64,000 nucleotides of DNA from assembly GCA_024644045.1 (NCBI GenBank), contig JAHELT010000004.1, positions 1 through 64,000 on the forward strand, read 5' to 3'. Position 1 is the stretch's first letter. Each line of letters starts with the position of its first letter. Made by a program: the position numbers and the translations under genes. The notes under the pieces are model-generated. The model was not told the DNA's origin. It did no database searches and saw nothing but the letters and a program-made list of their open reading frames with translations. This document shows, one piece after another, positions 17,095-25,532 of the stretch. This stretch comes from Chromatiales bacterium (lineage in GTDB: Bacteria > Pseudomonadota > Gammaproteobacteria > JAHELT01).

Positions 17095-17134
17095 GGCAGT
17101 GGTCGGTGCCGGCGCAGAAACGGATGATTCATTC

Positions 17135-17392
17135 ATGAGGCAACAGAGCGGATATGCAAGACGAGTTGAGGAAAGCCTTCTCCGGCGTGCCGGCACCGTT
17201 TCGGCATTGTATGCGATTCTGCTGGCGATGCTGGTTGCCGGCTGTTCCCAGCGAGGCTGGTATGAGGGCGTGAAGCAGGGGCACCGGCACCAGTGCAGCC
17301 AGGTACCCGAAGCCGAACGGGACGAGTGCCTGGCGCAGCACGATGAAAGTTACGAGGAGTACCGGCAGAAACGCGAAGGGATCGGCGAGTAG
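17135..17392 (+). CDS. Small lipoprotein
   Basis: An 85-residue frame with a hydrophobic segment ending in a lipobox (LLAMLVAGC, Cys at about 36), so it is probably a lipid-anchored envelope protein. The mature part is short and charged (QGHRHQCSQVPEAERDEC) with two more cysteines, and ends in acidic and basic helix-formers. The N-terminal region before the hydrophobic stretch is unusually long at about 20 residues, so a TTG just before the hydrophobic core could be the true start. Function unknown; it resembles other small gammaproteobacterial lipoproteins of no assigned role. Confidence 0.6.
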   Translation: MRQQSGYARRVEESLLRRAGTVSALYAILLAMLVAGCSQRGWYEGVKQGHRHQCSQVPEAERDECLAQHDESYEEYRQKREGIGE

Positions 17393-17398
17393 GCCGGC

Positions 17399-19444
17399 TC
17401 ACACGCCGTCGCGGCGCACCTGCTCGCGCCATTGTTTCTCGAAAACCCGCTCGTCGTCGTGAAACGCCTCTATCCCGGCCTCCAGGCAGAACCTGTCGGC
17501 GGTCGCGGTCATGCGGGTCCAGGTCTCGGTGCGGATCTTCCAGCCGGGACGCTCGAGACGGTGCGTCCAGCCAGCCCAGGCTTCCGCGGACAGCGGCTCA
17601 TCGGGTTTTATGCTGAAGCGTTGCCTGACCGACGCGCCCTGTTCCAGGCCGTGCGCCGGATTGCGCGTGGTTCCGAAGTCGTCATGGGTTTCGTACACCG
17701 TTGCGCCGTCGTCGCGCTGACTGACGGATTGCGAGTTGCGTGGCGGATGCAGCGTCTCGCGTGGCGGAGGCTCGGTGTGCGGGACGGCCGAGAACTGAAC
17801 GGGCGGTGTCCCAGTGACATGCTCGTGCACCGGCACGCGCAGTCTACCGGTGCCGGTCTCCAGCGTCACCGTCGCCGCGTGCGGTGACGGCCACAGCATC
17901 GGCCAGTAGCTGGTCGACAGCGCAAGGCGCAGGCGATGCCCGGCCGCGACGGCGTAAGCCGTGTCGTTCAGCTGGATGCGCACGTCGTACCAGGTGCCGG
18001 GTTGCAGCGGCTCGATGGTCTCGTGCGAGTCGCGATGCGTGAGATTGAGCGGCGCCCAGGTCAACAGTGCGCAGCGGCCGTCGGGCGCCAGGTCGCACAG
18101 CCGCGCGGCCAGCAGCGCCAACGGCTGGTCGCAGCGCAGGCGGAGCTCGAGCACCGGTGCGCCGAGCATGCGCAACTCGCCGGAAAGCGGCGCGCTGTCG
18201 AAGCACAGTGACGTTTCGTCGTCCTCACGCTGGTCGCGCGGCAGCTCGTCGTCCAGCCGCATGCCGGGGCAGAAATTGCCGCTGCCCGCCCCGGTTGTCT
18301 GCGGCGAGGCGATGTCGCATTCGCCCCGCGTCCCCGGCTGCGCTGCCAGTCCGTCGCCGTTGAGGTACCAGGTTTGCAGCGATCCGGCCTCGTCCGGCCA
18401 CTGCACGCCGATCCAGTGTCCCCGTCGGGGCGCGTATTTCGCGGAAGACGCGGGCCCATCGAGCATGAACGCCCGCAGCGCTGGGGCGTCCATCGCACCG
18501 TTGTCGAGGCCCTTGAGCCAGCGGTCCCACCAGTGTACGCACGCGTCGAGGAAATCGATGCGAGGCTCGATCTCGGCGATGTGCGGGTAGTGATGCTCCC
18601 AGGGCCCGATGATGCCGCGGCACGGCGCCGTCAGGCCGCGCAGCAGGCGCGGGATGGCGTTGGAGTACGCATCCGCCCAGCCGCCCACCGCCAGCACCGC
18701 GGCACGAATGCCGGTGAAATCCTCGCACACGGAGGCGTGCTTCCAGAACGCGTCCCGGCGCTGATGCTGCAGCCAGTGGGCGGCCAGCAGCGGCAGGTTC
18801 TGCAGGCGCTGCAGCCAGGTGTCGCGCCACGCCTCGCCCACGAGCAGCGGGTCGGGCGGCCGCGACGAATACCCGAGCATCTGTTGCGACCAGGTCAGGT
18901 TGTCGTTCAGCAGGCAACCGCCCATGTAGTGGATATCGTCCGCGTAACGGTCGTCCGTGGAGCACACCGTGACGATGGCCTTCAGCGGGGCCGGATCCAA
19001 CGCGGCGATCTGCAGCGCGTTAAAGCCGCCCCACGAGATTCCCATCATGCCTACGGCGCCGGTGCACCAGGGTTGCTGCGCGATCCAGTCGATCACTTCC
19101 ACACCGTCGGTCAGTTCCTGCGCCGTGTACTCGTCCTGCATCAGGCCGTCCGACTCGCCGTTCCCGCGAATGTCCACGCGCACGCCCGCGTAGCCGCGTC
19201 GCGCAAGGTAGGGATAGGTGATGTCGTCGCGTAACGCGGTGCCGTCACGCTTGCGATACGGGAGGTACTCGAGGATTGCGGGCACCGGTTGCCGTGCGGT
19301 GTCGCGCGGCAACCAGATCCGCGCCGCGAGGCGCGTACCGTCGCGCAGCACGATCCATTCGTTCTCGAGGATTTCGCACTGTTCGTTCTCGGGGTGCGCG
19401 CGCGCCACGCCGGTCACCGATACACTGCGACCGGGTCGCCCCAT
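17399..19444 (-). CDS. CocE/NonD family hydrolase (X-Pro dipeptidyl-peptidase S15-like)
   Basis: A 681-residue alpha/beta hydrolase of the cocaine-esterase/glutaryl-7-ACA acylase group. The N-terminal half carries the catalytic domain, with Ser in MMGISWGGFNAL and His in GPWEHHYPH. The cap domain follows the serine, and the C-terminal jelly-roll domain includes TWYDVRIQLNDTAYAVAAGH. No signal peptide. The start at 19444 lies inside the frame of an enolase-superfamily remnant, so its 5' end overlaps that remnant by 31 bases in another frame. It is downstream of the SABATH methyltransferase on the same strand. Because SABATH enzymes make methyl esters and CocE enzymes cleave esters or amides, a linked pathway is possible. 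The start is uncertain; starts downstream of 19444 are possible. Confidence 0.82.
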   Translation of the reverse strand: MGRPGRSVSVTGVARAHPENEQCEILENEWIVLRDGTRLAARIWLPRDTARQPVPAILEYLPYRKRDGTALRDDITYPYLARRGYAGVRVDIRGNGESDGLMQDEYTAQELTDGVEVIDWIAQQPWCTGAVGMMGISWGGFNALQIAALDPAPLKAIVTVCSTDDRYADDIHYMGGCLLNDNLTWSQQMLGYSSRPPDPLLVGEAWRDTWLQRLQNLPLLAAHWLQHQRRDAFWKHASVCEDFTGIRAAVLAVGGWADAYSNAIPRLLRGLTAPCRGIIGPWEHHYPHIAEIEPRIDFLDACVHWWDRWLKGLDNGAMDAPALRAFMLDGPASSAKYAPRRGHWIGVQWPDEAGSLQTWYLNGDGLAAQPGTRGECDIASPQTTGAGSGNFCPGMRLDDELPRDQREDDETSLCFDSAPLSGELRMLGAPVLELRLRCDQPLALLAARLCDLAPDGRCALLTWAPLNLTHRDSHETIEPLQPGTWYDVRIQLNDTAYAVAAGHRLRLALSTSYWPMLWPSPHAATVTLETGTGRLRVPVHEHVTGTPPVQFSAVPHTEPPPRETLHPPRNSQSVSQRDDGATVYETHDDFGTTRNPAHGLEQGASVRQRFSIKPDEPLSAEAWAGWTHRLERPGWKIRTETWTRMTATADRFCLEAGIEAFHDDERVFEKQWREQVRRDGV

Positions 19445-19581
19445 CCCGTCATACCGCTGTCGGTGTCGATGGCGACCAGTGTGCTGTCGAGCTTGTCGAA
19501 ATACAGCCGTCCGCCGGACAGCCGGTAGGGATGCTGCAGCGGCATCTCGGCGCGGTACACGCGATTCGTGGTGATCTTCAC
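19414..19581 (-). pseudogene. Truncated mandelate racemase / muconate lactonizing enzyme, N-terminal fragment
   Basis: Ten bases after the SABATH stop, a GTG at 19581 opens a 55-codon frame ending in TGA at 19414. It reads as the N-terminal capping domain of the enolase superfamily: it begins KITTNRVYRAEMPLQHPYR, then LDSTLVAIDTDSGMTGWGD. Intact members run to about 370 residues with a catalytic barrel; here the frame stops just after the GWG turn that normally leads into the first helices. Nothing barrel-like follows in any frame, because the hydrolase gene begins there. It is therefore a decayed remnant left after a deletion, or a very short peptide gene. The closest relatives by eye are betaine epimerase and racemase-type members. 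Confidence 0.65.
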
Positions 19582-19590
19582 GCGTGCGGA

Positions 19591-20691
19591 TTACGCGTGT
19601 TTGCGAATCGTCATGTAGGCGTGCACATAGTCCATCGCGTGGCCGGCGGGATCGGCGCGTACGCGATCCTGATACGCGCTGTAGTAGCGATCGATCAGCT
19701 CGCGCCGCTCGTCGCCGGGGCGTGCCCGGTTCAGTGCATCGAAGAACGTGGCTTCGGTCCACGAACGCAGCGTCGGGATGTACTCACGCGCAAACCGCTC
19801 GCTGTCGCCGTGGGCAGCGAAGTCGGCTGCGAAGGGGCAGGGCACGATACGCGTCTCGATGTGCTCCAGTCGCAGGCCCGCCCGGTGCACCGGTCCGTGT
19901 GTTTCCAGCAGCGGTGCGCCGAATTCCTCGACGGTGTTGTAGTACTGCGGCAGCGTCATGTTGCGGTATTCCTGCTCGCTGATGGTGCCGTCCTCGACGA
20001 AGCCCCGCCAGATCGCATTGAAGGTATCGAACATGTGCACGCCGCCGGTGTTGCCGAGATGCCGGCCCTGCTCGTCACGTGCAAAGTTGACCAGCACCAG
20101 GCGTCCGCCCGGCGCCAGCTCCGCGGCGCGGTGCAGGAGAATGGTTTCCCAGTCGCGGTGCCCCTGCTCGGCGAACCTCTCGAGCTCAGCGCCGTGTGCC
20201 CCCACCATGTGCACGTGGTCGGAAATGTTGCCGGGTTTGCGGCTCAACCAGTGCATTGCGGTGGCGGAAAAGCCGAGGTGCAGCGTGGCATCGGGTACGA
20301 TCTGGCGATAGAACGACGTAGCCGATGCAGCGACGTAGACGCGCTGATGTTCGTCGAGGTAGGTGTCGAAATCCGTATTGCCGTAGACGATCTGAAACAA
20401 CGCGTTGTAGTCGTTGCGCGGTTGATCCGTGTACAGGACGCGGATGTCGAGCTTCGGCGCCGCCGTGCGGATGGCGTCGATCGCGGCACGCATCATGGTC
20501 AGCGACGTACCGCCGTCGGCACATCCCATATCGGTAAACGTGAACTCGCGCTGCGCGTGGTCAGCCGCGGCGGCGACGGCTTTGAGCACCATCGGGGTTG
20601 CACCCTCGATGACGTGCTTTGCGCCCAGCGTCGCCAGTGAATAGTAACCGCCGCCTTTCATCGCGACGTCGGTCTTGCCCGCTTGTGCCAT
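19591..20691 (-). CDS. SABATH-family SAM-dependent carboxyl methyltransferase
   Basis: A 366-residue protein with the hallmarks of the SABATH family, best known from plants (salicylate, benzoate, jasmonate and caffeine-pathway methyltransferases). Visible motifs in order: MKGGGYYS near the N-terminus, the SAM motif TDMGCADGGTSLTMM, DQPRNDYNALFQ (matching the family's PGNDFNTLF segment), and FSATAMHWLSRKP (matching SxSLxWLS). Family members methylate a carboxyl or ring nitrogen of small acids. I used the ATG at 20691; an upstream in-frame start at 20721 adds 10 residues. It heads a minus-strand run with the enolase-superfamily fragment and the CocE hydrolase. Bacterial members exist but are sparse; the acceptor is unknown. 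Confidence 0.87.
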   Translation of the reverse strand: MAQAGKTDVAMKGGGYYSLATLGAKHVIEGATPMVLKAVAAAADHAQREFTFTDMGCADGGTSLTMMRAAIDAIRTAAPKLDIRVLYTDQPRNDYNALFQIVYGNTDFDTYLDEHQRVYVAASATSFYRQIVPDATLHLGFSATAMHWLSRKPGNISDHVHMVGAHGAELERFAEQGHRDWETILLHRAAELAPGGRLVLVNFARDEQGRHLGNTGGVHMFDTFNAIWRGFVEDGTISEQEYRNMTLPQYYNTVEEFGAPLLETHGPVHRAGLRLEHIETRIVPCPFAADFAAHGDSERFAREYIPTLRSWTEATFFDALNRARPGDERRELIDRYYSAYQDRVRADPAGHAMDYVHAYMTIRKHA

Positions 20692-20921
20692 TGTCCTGCC
20701 CGTGCCGGGAACACTCCGCATGTTGCACGATTGGGTTTACAGCGTAAAGCGGGCGGCGGTACTGCGTGCCCGCAGGCCTAACGCTGCGCCTCGTGCGGGG
20801 TGCGGAAGTCGTCGCGTTCGAGCAGGGCCGAGGTGGCCAGTCCGAACAGCAGCCCCCCGGAAGGGCGCGCCCACGTTGAAGAGGGTAACCCCGGATACGT
20901 GAACGGCCCAAATGGAGAAGC

Positions 20922-20956
20922 AAAAAAAGGGGTCGGACACTGCGGTATCCAACCCC
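20922..20956 (-). terminator. Intrinsic terminator of the lipoprotein gene
   Basis: On the minus strand, 20 bases after the stop at 20977, a 9-base-pair stem (GGGGTTGGA paired with TCCGACCCC, one T-G wobble, 10-base loop) is followed directly by seven Ts. This is a classical rho-independent terminator. The 285 bases between the SABATH start and the lipoprotein stop otherwise hold only a stray open tail in minus frame (ending 20778) that I could not assign. Confidence 0.85.
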
Positions 20957-20976
20957 AGGTTGGGAGGTTGCTCAGC

Positions 20977-22332
20977 TCAGGGCGTGAACGTCATGTCGAA
21001 CGCACCTTCCCAGTTCAAGCCGTTCGGGTAGATCGAAGCCAGGTAGTCGGGCGTCGCGATGGCGGCGCTGCGCCAGTCCATCGGGTCGGCGCCCTGGTTC
21101 GGTTCCTGATCGGCGAAGCCGTCATCGAAGATCGCGTTCAGCAGCGGCACGCAATCGTCACCCGGTTGTGAACAGAGATTGCCCGTGAAATACGATGGGT
21201 CCAGACCGAGTTCGGAAACGATCAGATCCAGTGACGGATCGAACGGGTCCAGCGTGCCGCCGGTGGCCGGCGTCGTGCGGCCGCCGCGGTACTCGGCCGC
21301 CGTGATCTGCTTGTCGATCCAGTCCCAGGGCTCGCTGGCGGACTGATCGCCGTCGAAGAAGTACAGGTCGGTTTTGTCGAACAGGTAGTTGCCGAGATGA
21401 TTGCCGGTGCCCGCGTTCAGCTCCAGCGGCAGCGTAAGATCGGCGATCAGCGCAATCGCCGCGCCTTCGCCGAACCGATCGGCGACCGTGTACATTTTGA
21501 GATCCGGCAGCTCGCTGATGCCCACCACCGGTGCAAACTGCGCGTTCATGGCGATCAGTCCGCGCGCCGTGAAGACTTTCTCCAGCGGGTTGGCGTTCAG
21601 GTCGCGGGTGACCTCGATGCGAAACCCTTCGGCCCACGGGTTGCCGCCGTCGAAGCGCAGGAACATGTCCGCGAACTTCTCGTTATCGGTGAACGCGAAA
21701 TCCATGCGCATGTCGGTGGGATCGTCCGCATCGTCTTTGCCACCAACCGTTTCGGCCACGATGACCATCTTGCCGCGCACGTTGCCGTTGGCTTCTTCGT
21801 GCCAGGAGATGTAGAAGCCGGGGGTGTCGCTGCTGGTCGGCGGTGTGCTGTGCTCGAACCCGTAGTACATGCGAATGGTGGTTTGTGTGCTGGATTCAGC
21901 GGTCACGCTGTAGTGCGTTGGATCGTCCGGATCGTAACCGGGCTTGGAGGGATCGTTGTCGGTCGCACGGATCTCGCCGTCCTGCGGTACGAAGCCGGAG
22001 ATCTCGATCAGCAGATCGGCGACACAGGTCCAGGTGGCGATTGCGGAAACCATGAATTTGGACATTTCGTAGCCGTTGCGCAGCGGATCGTCGTCGTCGG
22101 CGCCGTTGAACGCACACGGCTCACCGGTGCCGCCGTGCGTACCCGCCGCACTGGTGCTCGCCGGCAACCGCCCGCCGGTCAGGCTGTCCGGCAGATCCAG
22201 GCTGACGCTCAACATCTCCTCGCCGCCACCGCTGCTGGTGGTCGACGTTTCGCAGGCGCTCAGGAGCATGAGCGGCGCGCTCAATGCGCACGCCAGTGCC
22301 GTCCGTTTGCAGGTACTGAATTTCATCAACAT
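20977..22332 (-). CDS. Large lipoprotein of unknown function
   Basis: A 451-residue protein with a Sec/lipoprotein signal (basic start, ALACALSAPLMLLSAC, Cys at about 27) followed by a low-complexity Ser/Thr/Gly linker. The mature body is acidic and rich in Asp (for example FNGADDDDPLRNG and DNDPSKPGYDPDDPTHY), with alternating hydrophobic residues that suggest a beta-rich secreted domain. It has several cysteines (TWTC and CSQPGDDC). No catalytic motif is visible. It starts after a GGGAG ribosome site and ends in a strong terminator, so it is a single-gene unit. It is divergent from the M48 protease gene. I do not recognise the family; a surface-exposed, possibly calcium-binding lipoprotein is only a guess. 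Confidence 0.75.
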   Translation of the reverse strand: MLMKFSTCKRTALACALSAPLMLLSACETSTTSSGGGEEMLSVSLDLPDSLTGGRLPASTSAAGTHGGTGEPCAFNGADDDDPLRNGYEMSKFMVSAIATWTCVADLLIEISGFVPQDGEIRATDNDPSKPGYDPDDPTHYSVTAESSTQTTIRMYYGFEHSTPPTSSDTPGFYISWHEEANGNVRGKMVIVAETVGGKDDADDPTDMRMDFAFTDNEKFADMFLRFDGGNPWAEGFRIEVTRDLNANPLEKVFTARGLIAMNAQFAPVVGISELPDLKMYTVADRFGEGAAIALIADLTLPLELNAGTGNHLGNYLFDKTDLYFFDGDQSASEPWDWIDKQITAAEYRGGRTTPATGGTLDPFDPSLDLIVSELGLDPSYFTGNLCSQPGDDCVPLLNAIFDDGFADQEPNQGADPMDWRSAAIATPDYLASIYPNGLNWEGAFDMTFTP

Positions 22333-22595
22333 CGCGTGTTCTCCCGTGAGTGCAACTGAACTTTACGTACCCTCACCGGAGACACCGAGCGGGCGCCGAT
22401 TTGATTTCGGCCGGCCGCTGCGGGCGCCGGGGCGACCTGCGGCCCTGGCGGAAGGAGGCTGCACGGCGGCGGCGAAATGCTCGCTGTTCCGCGCCGCTAC
22501 GTCAAATTCACGGCGCCGGACGCAACATGTTTTTCAAACTTCCGGTAATCTCGCGTCTCCTTCTGCCTATCTGCGGTTAACCACGAAGCCCTACG

Positions 22596-24476
22596 ATGCC
22601 CTCACTCAACGCGCGCACCGCCGCCTTTTACCTTGCCGTAAGCTGCCTGGCGCTCTTCGGCTACGCACCGGACGGGCCCGCGCAGACGGTGGTGCCGCCC
22701 GAGGATCCCACCCAGTCGATTGTCTACTGGCAACCCTATGTGATCGACCCGGGGCGGGATCCGCGCGTCGCACAGGCGCAACGCATCTTCGCGGTGCTCC
22801 TGCGAGCCTGGGATATCACGCGCCTGGAGCCGGCCCTGCATGTGGTCAGCTCGAGCGAGGGGCCGTGGGCTGCGTCGCTCGCGGACGGCAACATCCTCCT
22901 CAGCCGCGCGGCCGTCGAAGCCTGCTTCCAGTTCGGACGCACCCGCGCCCCGCATCTGCTGGCCTTCGTGCTGGCGCACGAGCTGTCGCATCAGCGCGCC
23001 GACGATCTGTGGCACCATAAATTCTTCCGCCTGGCGGGCGCGCAGACATCGTCGGTTCAGGCACGTCTGGTCGAAGGCCTCGGGGCGGATCAGACCGCCC
23101 TCGAGGACATCGGCAAGCGGGAAGCGCGCGCGGATCACGACGGTCTGCTGCTGATGTCCAGCGTGGGCTTCGACCCGTATCAGGTCATCGACGACAAGGA
23201 TTTTTTCACCGCCTGGGTGGAGAGCCTGTGGGGCGGTTCCTGCGAGCGGTCGGCCAGCCATCGGCGCGCCTGCCGGGATGCGCAAAACCGGGCCCTGCGT
23301 ACCCGGGTGCAGCTGGCCGAGGTGGCTTCTCAGGCCACCCTCTACGACCTGGGCGTGCAAGCCCTGGTGGCCGGCAAACACGAGGCGGCACGGCGGCTGT
23401 TCACCACCTACGGCCGCGCCTATCCCAGCCGCGCCGTGCTGGCCAGCCTCGGCACCAGCTACCTGGCCGAAGCCGTTGACGCTTATCGCGCGCTGCTCGC
23501 GACCGGCCGCCTGCAGGGGCCGGATTTCTACTACCCGCTGCTGCTCGACGCCCGTCCTCAGGCGCGCCCGCAGGTCACCGCCGCGGTCCGCGGGGCACCG
23601 CAGCAGCAACTGCCGCAGCGGATCAGGTACCTGCTTGCTGAGGCCAACCGGCACTACGATCGCGCCATCCGCCTGGAACCGGAGTACCGCGCGACCTATC
23701 TGCTGCTGGCGGTGAGCCATCTGCTGGAAGGCAATCCCTACCTGGTACGCGGCGTGCTGCAGGGGCGCTTTGCGCCGCGCTTCGGCGCCGACGCCGGCGC
23801 GGCTCTGCTGCTGGCAATGACACACGCGATCGAAGGTGACACGGCAACGTCGGAGCGAAAGCTCGAGGCGCTGCTGCGCGATCAGGCGGGTATGCCCTCG
23901 GCGCTGCCTCGCTCGCTGGTGCTGTATTCGGCCTATCACAATGCCGCCGCCCTTGCGCAGGTGCGCGGCGACCCGCAGCGCGCGAGGGCGTTGTGGAAGC
24001 AGCTGTCGGCACAGGCCGCCGGTGCCGGTGGACTGCTGTTCCGCCTGGCAGTGGCGCGCCTCGTCCGCGAGCCGGCCGCCGATCCGCAACGCTCGCAACG
24101 CGCGCTGTGGCTGGTCGCCGGGGCCCGGCCGGGCGAGCGGCTGGCCAGCAGCCACTTTGAGAAGACCGCTTTCCGGCGTGATCAGATCTGGGTGAACGGC
24201 ACCCCGATGGGCGTGTACCGCAGCGCCGACGGGGCGCGCTTGGTGGTCGACGATGCGGGAGTCGTGCGTCACGCCTGGCAGGTGAAAACCGGTGGCCAGC
24301 TGCCCAGCGGCGTGGCGATCGGCGATACGGCGGACCGCGCGCTGAAAGTGCTCGGGCTTCCGAGCCGACACCTGCACCTGCTGTCGGGCGAGTATCTTGC
24401 CTACGATTTGCTGGGCCTGGCCGTGCACGTGGTCGGCGATACGATAGACGGTTGGTTCCTGTACGAGCCGGCGTGA
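22596..24476 (+). CDS. Exported M48-type metalloprotease with TPR-like C-terminal region
   Basis: A 626-residue protein with a signal peptide (about 1-30, ending GPAQT). The zinc motif is HELSH (128-132), and the third ligand lies in EARADHDG (Glu176), the M48 arrangement also found in BepA-like periplasmic proteases. From about residue 240 the chain is helical and repeat-like (EAARRLFTTYGRAYPS, AEANRHYDRAIRLEPEYRATY), consistent with TPR repeats, again as in BepA. A C-terminal beta-rich tail of about 80 residues (from VNGTPMGVYRS) is an addition I do not recognise. BepA-type enzymes degrade or assemble outer-membrane proteins. It is the first gene of the caspase cluster and is separated from the sigma-like gene by about 80 bases. 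Confidence 0.82.
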   Translation: MPSLNARTAAFYLAVSCLALFGYAPDGPAQTVVPPEDPTQSIVYWQPYVIDPGRDPRVAQAQRIFAVLLRAWDITRLEPALHVVSSSEGPWAASLADGNILLSRAAVEACFQFGRTRAPHLLAFVLAHELSHQRADDLWHHKFFRLAGAQTSSVQARLVEGLGADQTALEDIGKREARADHDGLLLMSSVGFDPYQVIDDKDFFTAWVESLWGGSCERSASHRRACRDAQNRALRTRVQLAEVASQATLYDLGVQALVAGKHEAARRLFTTYGRAYPSRAVLASLGTSYLAEAVDAYRALLATGRLQGPDFYYPLLLDARPQARPQVTAAVRGAPQQQLPQRIRYLLAEANRHYDRAIRLEPEYRATYLLLAVSHLLEGNPYLVRGVLQGRFAPRFGADAGAALLLAMTHAIEGDTATSERKLEALLRDQAGMPSALPRSLVLYSAYHNAAALAQVRGDPQRARALWKQLSAQAAGAGGLLFRLAVARLVREPAADPQRSQRALWLVAGARPGERLASSHFEKTAFRRDQIWVNGTPMGVYRSADGARLVVDDAGVVRHAWQVKTGGQLPSGVAIGDTADRALKVLGLPSRHLHLLSGEYLAYDLLGLAVHVVGDTIDGWFLYEPA

Positions 24477-24555
24477 TCTGCGCGGAGCAGGAGAACCGGG
24501 GTTGTTACAATTGCGCGGAGCCACACGGCGGTGGTCGCGCGAGGGAGTCTGGGGG

Positions 24556-25461
24556 TTGCCTCAATCAAAGGGTGTGACGGACAGCGACCTGGCACTGGCC
24601 AGGCTCGCCGCGCAGGGCGACGCCGACTCGCGGCGTAAGGTAACGGAGCTGGCGGACCCCGTGGTGCGGGCGCACACCGAGCAGTTCTGCAAACGCTACT
24701 GTCGCGAGAACCGTTTCCGCTATGCGTGCTCCTTACCCACCCCCTGGGGCTCGCCGCCGGACGATGCGCCGCTGTGCGAATGGGGCAATGCGAGTTACGC
24801 GTGGATGCTGGACGATCTCAGCAACCCTCAGCGGCTGTCACGGTTCGAGGCGCGCGACGGCGCAAGCCTGCGCGACTACTTCCACGCCATTGCCAATTCA
24901 CTGCCGTTTTACGAGCGCTGGAAAAACTGGCGGTTCGGCCGGCGCGTTCACGTCCCCACCTACGTCGCGGAACTGGCACCGCTCGCGGGGCGCGTTTTCC
25001 TGGCCCTGCGCAGCGGCGACAGCGTGCCGCTGATCGCGCAACAGCTGGGCTGTGCCGAGGAACAGATCGATGCGCTGAGTCAGCGCATTGTGGTCGAACT
25101 CACGCGCCGCGGACGCCTGCACGTGCTCGATCCGCCGCGCACCGAATCGCTTGCCGACGGCTCGGGGGAGGGCGACGGCGCCTTCGCGGAGCGGGACATA
25201 CCGGTTTACGACCCGGCACACGAGGATCTCGAAGACCAGGCGGCGCTGCGCGCCGCCTGGCAGCAGCTCGAAGTGGTCGAGCAGTTCGTGCTCGAGAAGA
25301 TGCTGATAGAAGAGCAGGATGCAAACGACGTGTTACATGCTCTTACGCAGCTCGATCTGCGCATCGCCGAGCATGTCACCCCGGCGGCGGCGGACAGGCA
25401 GCAGTTGTACTACTTCAAACGTAAGTGCTTGGCCAAGCTGAACCGGCTGATGGCGCATTGA
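24556..25461 (+). CDS. Divergent sigma-70-like protein
   Basis: A protein of about 301 residues. Its start (DSDLALARLAAQGDADSRRK) resembles ECF sigma region 2.1. GASLRDYFHAIANSLPFYER and RFGRRVHVPTYV sit where the region 2.3-2.4 DNA-melting and -10 recognition helices would be. PLIAQQLGCAEEQIDALSQRI resembles region 4.2. An insert with three cysteines (FCKRYC, RYAC) lies early. Unlike ordinary ECF factors (about 180-200 residues) it carries extra acidic and helical C-terminal sequence. It precedes a membrane protein with anti-sigma layout, which supports the reading. I chose the TTG at 24556, preceded by GGGAG; a GTG at 24574 is the alternative. The assignment rests on pattern and context, not on a strong motif. 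Confidence 0.6.
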   Translation: MPQSKGVTDSDLALARLAAQGDADSRRKVTELADPVVRAHTEQFCKRYCRENRFRYACSLPTPWGSPPDDAPLCEWGNASYAWMLDDLSNPQRLSRFEARDGASLRDYFHAIANSLPFYERWKNWRFGRRVHVPTYVAELAPLAGRVFLALRSGDSVPLIAQQLGCAEEQIDALSQRIVVELTRRGRLHVLDPPRTESLADGSGEGDGAFAERDIPVYDPAHEDLEDQAALRAAWQQLEVVEQFVLEKMLIEEQDANDVLHALTQLDLRIAEHVTPAAADRQQLYYFKRKCLAKLNRLMAH

Positions 25462-25532
25462 AATAAAATGCGCGAGCAGCGTCAAACGCCCGGAGATCCA
25501 GCGTCTCTTCTCATTGAAACGGAGCGTAAGTG

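Noticed and set aside
20778-20870. Minus-strand open tail with LLFGLATSALLERDD before a stop
   Set aside because: Looks like the end of a membrane protein, but no start or upstream coding sequence can be followed; may be chance.
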